From: Hyphomicrobiales bacterium
GTDB lineage: Bacteria > Pseudomonadota > Alphaproteobacteria > Rhizobiales > Rhizobiaceae
Direction: 5' to 3'
DNA length: 64,000 nucleotides
Assembly: GCA_900465665.1 (NCBI GenBank)
Contig: UBJO01000046.1
Span: forward strand, 53,169 to 117,168
Shown piece after piece: positions 51,901-59,976 of the stretch (position 1 is its first letter; each line of letters starts with the position of its first letter). Below the pieces are notes generated by a model. It was not told where the DNA came from, made no database searches, and saw only the letters and a list, made by a program, of their open reading frames with translations. Both the position numbers and the translations under genes were made by a program.

Positions 51901-52350
51901 TCAGGTGAAGCTGACGGCTGTTTGACGAATGCGCCTCCTGTCGATCTCCTCTAACGCGACAGATTGACTACGCGAGGCACGAATATTTCGAAATGTCCTG
52001 CTCCTTTAGCAAATTCCTCTCTTCAAACGGCGGTTGCCCAATCAATCGTCGGCGCAAGGGTCTATTTTGACTGCGACAATCAAGCCGCGTACGCGTGTTT
52101 ACTGGGTGCTGGTTGAGGTCTGGAGTGCGTCAGTCCATCACATGCCTCGCGCTCCCGTGACACGACCTTCGCGGTTTCCCGCCCGGCAAGAGGCCCGCAA
52201 CGAAGTCGACGCCACGCGGCTTAAGGGAGCGTGACTCCGTATCCCAAAGCTGGAGCATGATCGAAATCTGTCCACTCAGATCCTTGGATGGCATTGCAAG
52301 CCAGGAACCTAAGACCAATCTAATTCTTCCTAGGCAATGGAGAACAGCAT
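51901..52350. other. Intergenic region without a convincing gene
   Basis: Short frames only. A GGAAC-N18-TT sequence near 52306 lies about 40 bases before the SDR gene and is a weak stress promoter candidate. Confidence 0.4.
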
Positions 52351-53049
52351 ATGGCTATACCTTATCGTAGCGCGCTCATCATTGGCGCCGGGCATGGCAT
52401 CAGCGCGTCCCTGACCAGGAACCTGCGCTCCGAGGGACTGGACGTCGTTATAGCCGCGCGGAATGTCGAGAAGCTGAAGGCGTTGTCAGCCGAGACAGGG
52501 ACAACAGCGCTTCAGGTCGATGCGGCGGACGCGGACCAGGTGGAGCGGTTGTTCAACCAGACGGACGCCCATATCGGTGCGCCAGAGGTGGTGATCTACA
52601 ATGCGAGTGGACGCGTTCGCGGTCCGATCGCCGAACTTGCGCCCGCAGACGTTCGGTCAGCCATTGCAGTTTCGGCGCTCGGCGCCTTCTACACAGTTCA
52701 GCAGGCGACCAGACGGATGCTTCCTGCATCGAAAGGTGCAATCCTGCTGACGGGAGCAACGGCCGGCGTGAAGGGATTTGCAAATTCGGCACCATTCGCC
52801 ATGGGCAAATTTGCGCTGAGGGGGCTTGCTCAGAGCGCGGCCAGAGAACTCGCGCCCAAGGGAATACATGTTGCTCACGTGGTCGTTGACGGGGGAGTTC
52901 GGAGCGAAGCGCGACGTGATCCCGATGAGGCGCCCGATAGCACTCTCGACCCGGACGCAGTTGCTCAGACCTACCTCGACCTTTTACGCCAGCATCGAAG
53001 TGCATGGTCTTGGGAAATCGAAATCAGGCCTTGGGTAGAGCCGTTTTAA
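52351..53049 (+). CDS. SDR-family protein with altered active site, 232 aa
   Basis: A short-chain dehydrogenase fold: IIGAGHGISASLTRNLRSEG at about 11-30 as cofactor loop, VIYNASGRVRGP near 80 as NAG-like motif, and ILLTGATAGVKGFANSAPFA near 130-150. The usual Tyr-x-x-x-Lys pair reads FAMGK, i.e. Phe in place of the catalytic Tyr, and the upstream Ser position is Thr/Gly-rich. From memory this FAMGK form occurs in a whole subgroup, so the change is probably not a mutation. It may bind NAD(P) without classic redox chemistry, or use another residue. Soluble, stand-alone gene. Confidence 0.82.
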   Translation: MAIPYRSALIIGAGHGISASLTRNLRSEGLDVVIAARNVEKLKALSAETGTTALQVDAADADQVERLFNQTDAHIGAPEVVIYNASGRVRGPIAELAPADVRSAIAVSALGAFYTVQQATRRMLPASKGAILLTGATAGVKGFANSAPFAMGKFALRGLAQSAARELAPKGIHVAHVVVDGGVRSEARRDPDEAPDSTLDPDAVAQTYLDLLRQHRSAWSWEIEIRPWVEPF

Positions 53050-53350
53050 AATGTGACCGGCGCACTCCATGCGGCCGAAAAAGGCCTTACAGTTGAACGA
53101 CGTGGCCCGAAGTGTTGCAGCGCCGCCGTCACCGTCCCAAGGCGACGTGGCTCAATCAGCTCGACCGTCACTGCCCAACTTCCACGTTTTCCAGCGGGGC
53201 CGCAAATGCCCTCTGCGTCGACCCAGGCCTGGTGCATACAGCCGCGTACACACTCTCCGACGATTAAACAGTCCATGAACCCAAGCGATGTATACGATAG
53301 GCTTTCAGTTTTCGGGGTGAAGGCTGAGCCACAAGTAGGAGGTCGCGGAG

Positions 53351-53581
53351 ATGTCTCCCCAATGCAGCAAATGCGGTTCAGATATGCAGGAGGGTTTTTT
53401 GCTTGAGAAAGGCGATGGAGGCGTGCTTTCGCAGCAAGCCTGGGTCACGGGCAAGCCTGAGAAAAGCCTGCTCACCGGTTTGAGGCTGAAAGGCATGCAC
53501 GTATATGATGTGAGAACTTTTCGCTGCACCCGGTGCAGCTATCTCGAATCCTACGCTAGCGAACCGAGCGTCTGCTACTAA
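53351..53581 (+). CDS. Zinc-ribbon protein, 76 aa
   Basis: Two Cys pairs: CSKCG at residues 5-9 and CTRCS near 58-62 form a zinc ribbon, with MQEGFLLEKGDGGVL, QAWVTGKPEKSLLTGLRLKG and YLESYASEP between and after. GGAG precedes ATG 53351. Such short ribbons bind nucleic acid or act as protein adaptors; this family is seen in many bacteria as a stand-alone gene. A decayed copy lies at 36284-36519. The next gene is convergent. Confidence 0.82.
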   Translation: MSPQCSKCGSDMQEGFLLEKGDGGVLSQQAWVTGKPEKSLLTGLRLKGMHVYDVRTFRCTRCSYLESYASEPSVCY

Positions 53582-53592
53582 TCACCGGCGCG

Positions 53593-53814
53593 TTATATCG
53601 AACCAATTGCCGCGAGGCTCGCCAGTGTTGCTACGACCGTCTCGAACAGTCCATATCGAGTACCATACTGACCATCGGCCACAAGGACCTCGAATCGCGA
53701 AGTCCATCGGCCAGGGCAAGCACTTCGGATGTCCTCAAGTCTACCACTATCGAGACATCCTTGAAGGCTGATGCCGGCTGGCTCTCGCCATAGCCGCATC
53801 GAATAGAGGCTCAT
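53593..53814 (-). CDS. Small hypothetical protein, 73 aa
   Basis: An isolated frame with protein-like composition: YSMRLWREPAGISLQGCLDS then GRLEDIRSACPGRWTSRFEV, LVADGQYGTRYGLFETVVAT. It resembles rhizobial small proteins with a WREPAG-x-x-LQG start, by memory only. Soluble. Convergent with the zinc-ribbon gene, 12 bases apart. The Shine-Dalgarno is weak. Confidence 0.5.
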   Translation of the reverse strand: MSLYSMRLWREPAGISLQGCLDSGRLEDIRSACPGRWTSRFEVLVADGQYGTRYGLFETVVATLASLAAIGSI

Positions 53815-54065
53815 CTCGGCTCTAAATAGTAGCTCCCGCTGGCGGTGCTCTCCTCGTCACGCCCAGTCTGGTTCATTGTGCCGCGACCCCGAGAGATGTA
53901 GATGAGTGGACTGTCGAAGAAGGCATGCAGAAGCTTCGACAGAGCGCGACCGCGGCAGGTCTGGACGTCGCGCCTGATCTCGTCCTCCGTTCATTTAGCC
54001 AGACTTCTTCTGAAGGCCCGGGCGCACTATAGTGCCATCGCTTCGTTGCGAGCCACGAACACTCG

Positions 54066-54674
54066 TTAGAAGAGACCAACGGCGCCACTGTTAATAAGAC
54101 GTTCCACTTCTGGAGCTCCCTTCGTCTGCACCGAACCATCTTCGATTGTCTGGAATATCTTCGCCGGAGCGCTTCCGGGTTTAAATGCTTCGATTATCGC
54201 GTCCGGGTCGTCGGAAGTGACTGTCATTCCCGTGCGCCGGCTGATCACATGCTCGGTCATTCCGGAGGGAATCAGGAAGTTCGAAATGGGTACATTCGCC
54301 ATGGCCGCAATCATAAATTCATTGAAGACCGGAGCCGCGAGCGCGCTTCCAGTTCCCGCGCGACCCATACTGGCTGGCTCATCGTAGCCGATATAGACAC
54401 CCGTCACGAGATCCGGCGTGAAGCCGACGAACCAAGCATCGCGATTGTCGTTGGTCGTCCCCGTCTTGCCCGCGACCGGGCGCCCAAGCTTCACTCGTCT
54501 CGACGCCGTTCCTTCGGTGACGACGCCCTGCATCATCGCCGTGATCTGATATGCCGTCATGGGGTCCAGGACACGCTTGCGCGTATGGATGCACCGTGCC
54601 GCCGCACGACCGCCTTGCGATCCATCTCGTCGCTGCGGCGACAGCTCCGACAGGCGACGACGAGAACCCTGCAC
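54066..54674 (-). pseudogene. C-terminal fragment of penicillin-binding protein 1A
   Basis: From about 54590 down to the stop it reads as the end of class A PBP: RVLDPMTAYQITAMMQGVV, GRPVAGKTGTTNDNRDAWFV with the KTG triad, GVYIGYDEPASMG and APVFNEFMIAAM. The transglycosylase part and the Ser-x-x-Lys active site are missing and the first 25 codons belong to a different frame. It cannot be active. Probably a piece copied or left from a chromosomal mrcA-like gene. Confidence 0.8.
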
Positions 54675-54861
54675 CTTAGCTCCCGGAGAATAATCCCATT
54701 ATCGAAGGAATTTTTTCTTATTTCACTCATCGCTGATGCCTGTGGATCGATGCCCGCTACCGCTTTGATTTCGTTTTCTGATCGTCTTCCAAGTGACTGT
54801 GGACGGACATAGGATGGCGGATTGGGTCAAAAACATCAGGATTGACTCAGATAACGATCAG

Positions 54862-54876
54862 GAACAAACAAGGAAC
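54862..54876 (+). promoter_or_regulatory. LexA (SOS) box upstream of imuA
   Basis: GAAC-AAACAAG-GAAC, a perfect match to the direct-repeat SOS box known from Rhizobiales (GAAC-N7-GAAC), 49 bases before the imuA start codon. Confidence 0.75.
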
Positions 54877-54925
54877 ATACGCGCTTTCGAGCAGAATGAA
54901 AACCCGGTTTTGACAGAGGTCAGCG

Positions 54926-55681
54926 ATGGCCCATGGTGCCGCAAATCTTGTGATCTCGGAGCTGCGAGACCGCATTCAGCACCTGGAAGGGACGCCCGCA
55001 CGGCTAAAGCAGGTTCTGCCGTTCGGGGTTGCCGATATCGACGACAAGCTGCCCGGCGGTGGGCTGGCCTTTGGCGCTCTACATGAGTTCGCTGGTGGTG
55101 GCACAGGTACCGTCGATGGGGCAGCTGCCGCGCTGATGGTAGCCGGGATTGCCGCCCAGACAAAAGGGCAGGTGGTCTGGTGCCTGACACGACCGGACCT
55201 GTTTTTCCCGGCATTGGCACAGGCGGGGCTACATCCAAAGCGGGTGATCTTCGTCGAAAGCGACAGGGAGGAGGACGTGCTGGCCTCCATGGAAGAGGCG
55301 CTCGCCTATGGTGGCCTGGGAGCAGTCGTCGGTGAACTGGTTCGACTGCCGATGACAACGTCGCGGCGTCTTCAATTGGCTGCTGAAAAGACCGGAACGA
55401 TTGGCCTGGCTGTCCGGCGCTGGCGACGACAGACGGAGGCCACTGACTACGGACAGCCAACGGCGGCGGCAACAAGGTGGCGGGTCAGTGCCCTTCCGAG
55501 TGAAGAGCTTCCGGTACCAGGCATCGGCCGGGCGCGGTGGTTCCTGGAATTGATACGCGTGAAAGCGGGCGAGTGCGCAGAGTTTATCGTTGGAGCGTGT
55601 GATGCCACTGGTCGTATCCATCTTTCCCCCGGACGCGGAGGCAGCACGGATGAGGCGGATCGAGCCGTCTACTCCCGGTGA
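54926..55681 (+). CDS. imuA: ImuA, SOS mutagenesis protein, 251 aa
   Basis: An ImuA-type RecA-like protein of the ImuA-ImuB-DnaE2 translesion mutasome. Visible: LRDRIQHLEGTPARLKQVLPFG at the start, VADIDDKLPGGGLAFGALHE near 35, VVWCLTRPDLFFPALAQAGL near 85, GAVVGELVRLPMTTSRRLQL near 133 and FLELIRVKAGECAEFIVGAC near 215. GAGG precedes the ATG and a perfect LexA box lies 49 bases upstream, so it should be damage-induced. imuB normally overlaps its end; here only a short remnant is found and dnaE2 is absent from the window. Confidence 0.9.
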   Translation: MAHGAANLVISELRDRIQHLEGTPARLKQVLPFGVADIDDKLPGGGLAFGALHEFAGGGTGTVDGAAAALMVAGIAAQTKGQVVWCLTRPDLFFPALAQAGLHPKRVIFVESDREEDVLASMEEALAYGGLGAVVGELVRLPMTTSRRLQLAAEKTGTIGLAVRRWRRQTEATDYGQPTAAATRWRVSALPSEELPVPGIGRARWFLELIRVKAGECAEFIVGACDATGRIHLSPGRGGSTDEADRAVYSR

Positions 55682-55748
55682 GCTGGGCAAAAAAGACCAC
55701 GACACCGATCTGGCCGCCCTTGTTAAAGGACCAGGGCGGATTCTATAA
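55602..55748 (+). pseudogene. Remnant of imuB start
   Basis: Inside the end of imuA, in another frame, ATG 55602 starts MPLVVSIFPPD, the conserved beginning of ImuB (normally MPLVVSIFLP...), as expected from the usual overlap. It continues only about 40 codons to TAA 55746-55748 and does not match ImuB further. The Y-family polymerase-like body is absent. Confidence 0.5.
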
Positions 55749-55961
55749 AAATCGACGAGATCGATGCGACCTGTGTGGCGCCGCACCGAAAGTGACCAGA
55801 GACGGGCATTGTCGAGATAAATTCACCCAAATGACTTCAACTAAGAAGCAACCAGTGGTGGATAAACTTCCACGGCGCCTAAAATCTTAGCGATTGGAAG
55901 CCGTGGCGCTTGCCTACGTTTGCGCTGCGGCAAATGATGGTGCTTCGAATGAGGTTGATCA

Positions 55962-56087
55962 ATGACCGAAAAGAAAATTATTATTCCTCAGCCCCCACGG
56001 CAGCCGATCGGTAATACCGACGGTAAAAGGGGCAGCTATACCGCGCCAACCGAGAACCACAACCGCCCGCCACCGCCTAAGAAGTAG
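55962..56087 (+). CDS. Small Pro/Lys-rich protein, 41 aa
   Basis: ATG with GAGG eight bases upstream; the sequence is MTEKKIIIPQPPRQP then NTDGKRGSYTAPTENH and a PPPPKK end. Disordered and basic. The frame overlaps the end of the minus-strand membrane gene by 11 bases. Could be real; function unknown. Confidence 0.45.
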   Translation: MTEKKIIIPQPPRQPIGNTDGKRGSYTAPTENHNRPPPPKK

Positions 56088-56709
56088 AGGTGGCGCGGCG
56101 CTTCTTTCGTCGGAAATTTACCTGAGCTACCTCGGACGCGGGAATATAGGTGATCTCCGAGCCCCACTCGTCCCAAAAGACGTCTTCTACGGAGGACCAA
56201 GCATATCCAACCTTCTGATCGGTCACATACATTAAGATGTCACCCTTCGCCCCAAACCGGAAAGGGCCGTTTGGCTCGTCCCGAAAACGGTGTAGGTCCT
56301 CACACATCAAGGTACGACCGTCCTTCAACTTCACAATGAGCTGCGTGCCGACGACGCTCGTTTCGCTAAACAGGTTGAGCCACGCCGTCGGTATATCGTC
56401 CGCGTAGCTCACGTTGGTGCTTTGCATGATGTTGTAGAATACCGGTCGAAGGCAGGCTCGCCATAAGGCTCCCACCAGTACAGCCAAAACAGCAGCTGCA
56501 CCTGACGCAGCTAGGATGTTAAACTCAGCGTACCGCAACAGCTGATAAACAAATGCCGCGCAGAACCCGAAGACGAGCGTATTGAACGTCACATCAACGG
56601 TTTTATGGTGATCTCGAATTCCGACGTGAGCGACAAAGTATCCCATGTAACCAGCGGCAAGAGTGAGCAAGGTCACCCAAGGAAGTGTGAGAAGCTTAAG
56701 GTCTAACAA
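56077..56709 (-). CDS. Membrane protein in the Thoeris-like operon, 210 aa
   Basis: Third gene after ThsB and ThsA on the same strand, 88 bases after ThsA. Three N-terminal hydrophobic helices (VTLLTLAAGYMGYFVAHVG, FNTLVFGFCAAFVYQLL, AASGAAAVLAVLVGALWRA) are followed by a cytoplasmic domain of about 115 residues with TQLIVKLKDGRTLMCEDLH, GDILMYVTDQKVGYAW and ITYIPASEVAQV. The end resembles DUF6338 proteins by eye, without certainty. Its membrane location matches that of ThsA, so it may modulate or extend that effector, or be an unrelated passenger. Confidence 0.75.
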   Translation of the reverse strand: MLDLKLLTLPWVTLLTLAAGYMGYFVAHVGIRDHHKTVDVTFNTLVFGFCAAFVYQLLRYAEFNILAASGAAAVLAVLVGALWRACLRPVFYNIMQSTNVSYADDIPTAWLNLFSETSVVGTQLIVKLKDGRTLMCEDLHRFRDEPNGPFRFGAKGDILMYVTDQKVGYAWSSVEDVFWDEWGSEITYIPASEVAQVNFRRKKRRATSTS

Positions 56710-56797
56710 TTTGCCTCTCCTTAACGGCCGTCACTGGACGGCGCCGGGGTCGGCTAAACCCCAGTTTTCATCTTTTGACCGGCAGTCCTTGAGCTTG

Positions 56798-57673
56798 CTA
56801 ATGCAAGCTTTGGATCAGATAGTCCCTGACCTGATACAGGTTGACCCCGTACTCGTCAGCGTCCTCATGACGGATAACGATGCTGAGCCGGTTTGCGAAC
56901 ACGCGGTCCTTAGAGCCGTCGGCAAATGACTGAGCAATGCGTTCACACATTTTCTTGCGCGGGTACCCAGTGCGACCGCGCCCTGTTCCAATTAGCGGCA
57001 CAGACACATTTTTTAGCTCGCCGTGCGTAAGGATGAACTTCCAAAGCGACGACAAGGCATCCTCCACGTCCCGCAACGATGCGCTGGCAGTGCCGTTGCT
57101 GCTAAGGCGGGACATCGCGATGAAGTAGAACGTGCGGCCATGGGCCTTCACCCGGGCGCATGTCCCTATAGGATATTCGGTTGGCTTGCCAGGCGCATCA
57201 TCGCGATGCACTCCCGTCGCGCTTGCCAGGTCGATCGCTAGCTGGCGGTCAATCTCGTCAGTATTGGCTCGGAAGAAGCGGGTCGCCACCTGACCCTGAA
57301 GACTCTCTGTCGAGATGAGCCCGTTCTGCATACTGGTGTCGAACGTTGTATTTGTGCTCACTACAACATCGTTGGTGCCACCGAAAATGTCGCCTACACA
57401 GACTTCGACAATGTAATCTTTACCGGGTATTTTGTAGGAAACTCGCGCAATCGGGCGCCGCGTGAAAATCACATAAAGCAGCGCAACAACAAACATCGGT
57501 ATGATTGCAAACTTGCTGTACTGGTCCTTTGTGTAGATCCCAAAGAAATCAAGCATTTCCATGAAGGCGTACAGGAGGCCGACTGCCGCGAGAATCTTTG
57601 CAATGGCATCGCGTGAGAAGACGGCGTAGCGCCAAAACGATAGCGTGAAAATTGATCGGTACATATATCTCAC
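56798..57673 (-). CDS. thsA: ThsA-like effector: two membrane helices plus macro domain, 291 aa
   Basis: Two membrane helices at about 26-45 (KILAAVGLLYAFMEMLDFFG) and 55-71 (FAIIPMFVVALLYVIFT) are followed by a macro-like domain at about 85-285: VCVGDIFGGTNDVVVSTNTT, GLISTESLQGQVATRFF, and VPLIGTGRGRTGYPRKKM near 225. This TM-macro layout is that of ThsA in type II Thoeris, where the macro domain binds an ADP-ribose-derived signal made by ThsB, and the membrane part then kills the infected cell. Start GTG 57673 overlaps the ThsB stop; an ATG nine bases on is also possible. Confidence 0.85.
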   Translation of the reverse strand: MRYMYRSIFTLSFWRYAVFSRDAIAKILAAVGLLYAFMEMLDFFGIYTKDQYSKFAIIPMFVVALLYVIFTRRPIARVSYKIPGKDYIVEVCVGDIFGGTNDVVVSTNTTFDTSMQNGLISTESLQGQVATRFFRANTDEIDRQLAIDLASATGVHRDDAPGKPTEYPIGTCARVKAHGRTFYFIAMSRLSSNGTASASLRDVEDALSSLWKFILTHGELKNVSVPLIGTGRGRTGYPRKKMCERIAQSFADGSKDRVFANRLSIVIRHEDADEYGVNLYQVRDYLIQSLH

Positions 57674-58176
57674 GTTAACAATCCCAAGGATCTGTAAACG
57701 TTAGAGTTATAGTAGTGCCATCCGGTTTGGCCTGCCATCCTGCAATTGTGATGAGCAGTGGGCCAGTCCCTCATCGCATATGTGATGATTTGTGCATTGA
57801 ATGGGACATAGATGGCGAGAGCAGGTCTGAGAGACGGCGGGCATCGATCATCTTGTCCGCAATGGCCGCTGAGGTTCACTGCAACTATTGGCAGATCGAG
57901 CCGAATTGCAGTTTCTATTTCCCCCTGAACAAACTTGGTCAGGTAGCGTGTATTCTTACCAATAAGAATGACGAAGAGCTTGGAGCTGGCAAACCTTTCT
58001 CTGAGTTGCCGTTTGATGCTCTCCTCCTGACTAGTGTCACGGGCCGTATTCAAGTCATGAGCGTTTCGAATCTCGAACTCGAAACGGTCATTAGCCGACC
58101 AAGCCGTCATCAACCTGTAGTAATGCATGTCTTCGTCGCCATCGAAAGCTATATACGTTTTGTTTCGATAAACCAT
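57670..58176 (-). CDS. thsB: ThsB-like TIR-domain (DUF1863) sensor enzyme, 168 aa
   Basis: A TIR-like DUF1863/MTH538 fold: TYIAFDGDEDMHYYRLMTAW at 7-26 as first strand and BB-type region, NDRFEFEIRNAHD at 29-41, SKLFVILIGKNTRYLTKFVQ at 65-84, then GEIETAIRLDLPIVAVNL, where E86 or E88 sits at the place of the catalytic Glu. In Thoeris the enzyme senses phage infection and turns NAD into a signal for ThsA. The start ATG 58176 is preceded by a G-rich site; the longer frame upstream is not protein-like. Overlaps ThsA by four bases. Confidence 0.85.
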   Translation of the reverse strand: MVYRNKTYIAFDGDEDMHYYRLMTAWSANDRFEFEIRNAHDLNTARDTSQEESIKRQLRERFASSKLFVILIGKNTRYLTKFVQGEIETAIRLDLPIVAVNLSGHCGQDDRCPPSLRPALAIYVPFNAQIITYAMRDWPTAHHNCRMAGQTGWHYYNSNVYRSLGLLT

Positions 58177-58639
58177 GCGCCCCCCAAATCCGACGCGAAA
58201 ACTTACACCGGTGCCTTGCGTGCCAGCAAGAAGGAATTCGCAGTCAGGTTGTGGATGAACGCGTATATAGGTTGGCTCACAGCAACTACTGAACGCAGTC
58301 TCGCTGCGCCTTGATTGCGGCGCCCCGTATCGCACGACATCTCTGCTTTCGAGGTTCGGCGAGTGCCCTCGATATCCAGAAACGACAACGGGCGCTCAAC
58401 CCAGGTGAGGGGAGCGCCCGCTTGTTGCCAAGACCGCAAACGCCGAAGACTCAGCAGGCGATCTCAAGTGGCGCGGATGTACTGGCCATAGCCATGGAAG
58501 TGAAGCCGCTGTCAGTGCACATCAGCTATGCGGCTTTGCATCATCGGGACGGGGGAGCAATCCTTTCATCGCCTTTCGCGAAAGTTTAAGGAATGCAACC
58601 TAATGTGGACACTCGAAAAAGGCCTCGCCAAGGTGGGAA
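58177..58639. other. Gap upstream of the Thoeris-like operon with an inverted repeat
   Basis: No convincing gene. A nine-base inverted repeat CGGGCGCTC (58389-58397) / GAGCGCCCG (58412-58420) may be a terminator or attachment-type hairpin. The promoter of the defence operon should lie between 58177 and about 58330. Confidence 0.45.
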
Positions 58640-59533
58640 ATGTTAGACGAAGTTGATGTCGCCTATTACCAACGTCGGATCGACGAGATCCTCGACGAGG
58701 GGCATCCTACTGAATGGCAACGGCAGTTTCTTGCGGACATCAGTAGCAAACTTAAGCGATATCGGACCCGGACAAGGTTGAGCGACAAGCAGGTCGCAAT
58801 TTTGAAGCGCCTTACGCAATCTCCAGCCAAGCGCCCGCCGCTTGAGGATGTGAGCGCGGTCCCTCACGAACCCTCCAGTGCCACCGTCATTCCTTTCAGG
58901 AAGGTGTACGCGGAAAGGCCGCGAAATCACCGTCGCTTTATGCTGCGAAACCCTCTTCGGGGGCCCAGGCAATTTCGCCGGTCCGGGGTAGGGCGGACGT
59001 TGTCAGCAATTAGAGGATGGATGGCTGTCTCATTAATGGCAATGCTGACAGTGTTTGGCCTCATCAGCACGTTCACAAACGGTACTCCGACGACCGTGGA
59101 ACGCGCTGAAACATCGCCTTCAGTGGTCAAAAGCACGCCATTCAAAGCAGAGAACCCTGGAAAAGCGAAATTCACGATCACCGATGGAGACACTATACGC
59201 TTGAACGACGGCACCCCCGTCCGGTTAGTAGGCTTCAATACACCCGAAAAATTTGAGCCCCGTTGTTCAGCGGAAGCTGCTCTCGGGAACCGTGCGTCGG
59301 CGCGGCTGAAGGAGTTGGTGGCGACGGCGAACACCACACAGGTAACGCTTGTTCCGTGTGCGTGCAAGCCTGGGACAGCAGGCACCAAGCGATGCAACTA
59401 CGGTCGGAGCTGCGGAAAACTGGAGGTAGATGGCCGCGATGTTGGGCCGACGCTGATTAACGAGGGACTGGCGGTGTCGTTCATATGTGGTGCTACCGGC
59501 TGCCCTCGAACGCCGCGCCCCTGGTGTGGGTAG
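58640..59533 (+). CDS. Membrane-anchored thermonuclease (SNase) family protein, 297 aa
   Basis: The N-terminal helical part (YYQRRIDEILDEGHPTEWQR then RTRLSDKQVAILKRL) is cytoplasmic; a basic stretch and one membrane helix (GWMAVSLMAMLTVFGLISTF, about 128-147) anchor it. The C-terminal SNase domain (about 172-290) has FTITDGDTIRLNDGTPVRLV, GFNTPEKFEPRCSAEAALG with the active Arg/Glu region, and RLKELVATA. It also holds extra Cys (CACKPG, CNYGRSCGKL) that may form disulfides outside. A periplasmic nuclease with an internal helical domain is unusual. Next to the Thoeris-like operon but on the other strand. Confidence 0.82.
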   Translation: MLDEVDVAYYQRRIDEILDEGHPTEWQRQFLADISSKLKRYRTRTRLSDKQVAILKRLTQSPAKRPPLEDVSAVPHEPSSATVIPFRKVYAERPRNHRRFMLRNPLRGPRQFRRSGVGRTLSAIRGWMAVSLMAMLTVFGLISTFTNGTPTTVERAETSPSVVKSTPFKAENPGKAKFTITDGDTIRLNDGTPVRLVGFNTPEKFEPRCSAEAALGNRASARLKELVATANTTQVTLVPCACKPGTAGTKRCNYGRSCGKLEVDGRDVGPTLINEGLAVSFICGATGCPRTPRPWCG

Positions 59534-59543
59534 ATCACTGGCC

Positions 59544-59894
59544 ATGCATCTTTTTCCCCTGCGTCAATCAAAGCTGTTTTCGATCTCGACCTTGGTCGTT
59601 GTCTCGGTACTCGCGGCGCAACCTTCACTCGCCAACACGCCATGCAGCGGGCGGAAAGGAGGCATCGATCACTGCCAAGGCGATACCTTCATCTGCCGGG
59701 ATGGTTCCGTCAGCGCCAGCAAGAAGTCATGCCAGGCAACGATGGGTGCGGCTGGACTGCTGGAATCTGAGGCGGAAATGGAGCCAACGGTGACCGGTGA
59801 TTGCTCGTGCCGAGGCGGCAGCTATTGCACAGGGCCACGGGGAGGGCGCTACTGCACTACCGATAGCGGGAAGAAGAGTTATCTGCGGAAGTAA
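59544..59894 (+). CDS. Exported Cys-rich small protein, 116 aa
   Basis: A signal peptide (LFSISTLVVVSVLAAQPSLA) is followed by a mature part with eight or so Cys in the pattern CSGRKGGIDHCQGDTFICRD, SKKSCQ, GDCSCRGGSYCTGPRGG, RYCTTDSGK. It looks like a disulfide-rich periplasmic or secreted protein of the kind that accompanies SNase genes in rhizobia (YdcA-like, by memory). It starts ten bases after the SNase gene stop, so the two form an operon. Confidence 0.75.
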   Translation: MHLFPLRQSKLFSISTLVVVSVLAAQPSLANTPCSGRKGGIDHCQGDTFICRDGSVSASKKSCQATMGAAGLLESEAEMEPTVTGDCSCRGGSYCTGPRGGRYCTTDSGKKSYLRK

Positions 59895-59976
59895 CGTGGA
59901 GGCATGTCGGCACTTTGCTGGTGGGCTATCGTGCAGCTTGCAGATCCACTTGCAGTGCCGTAAGCACAAACAAGGC

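Noticed and set aside
53053..53406. 117-codon plus-strand frame
   Set aside because: Low-complexity and overlapping the zinc-ribbon gene start; no ribosome binding site.
54793..55086. Plus-strand frame overlapping the start of imuA
   Set aside because: Different frame from imuA and without motifs; the region before 54926 carries the LexA box.
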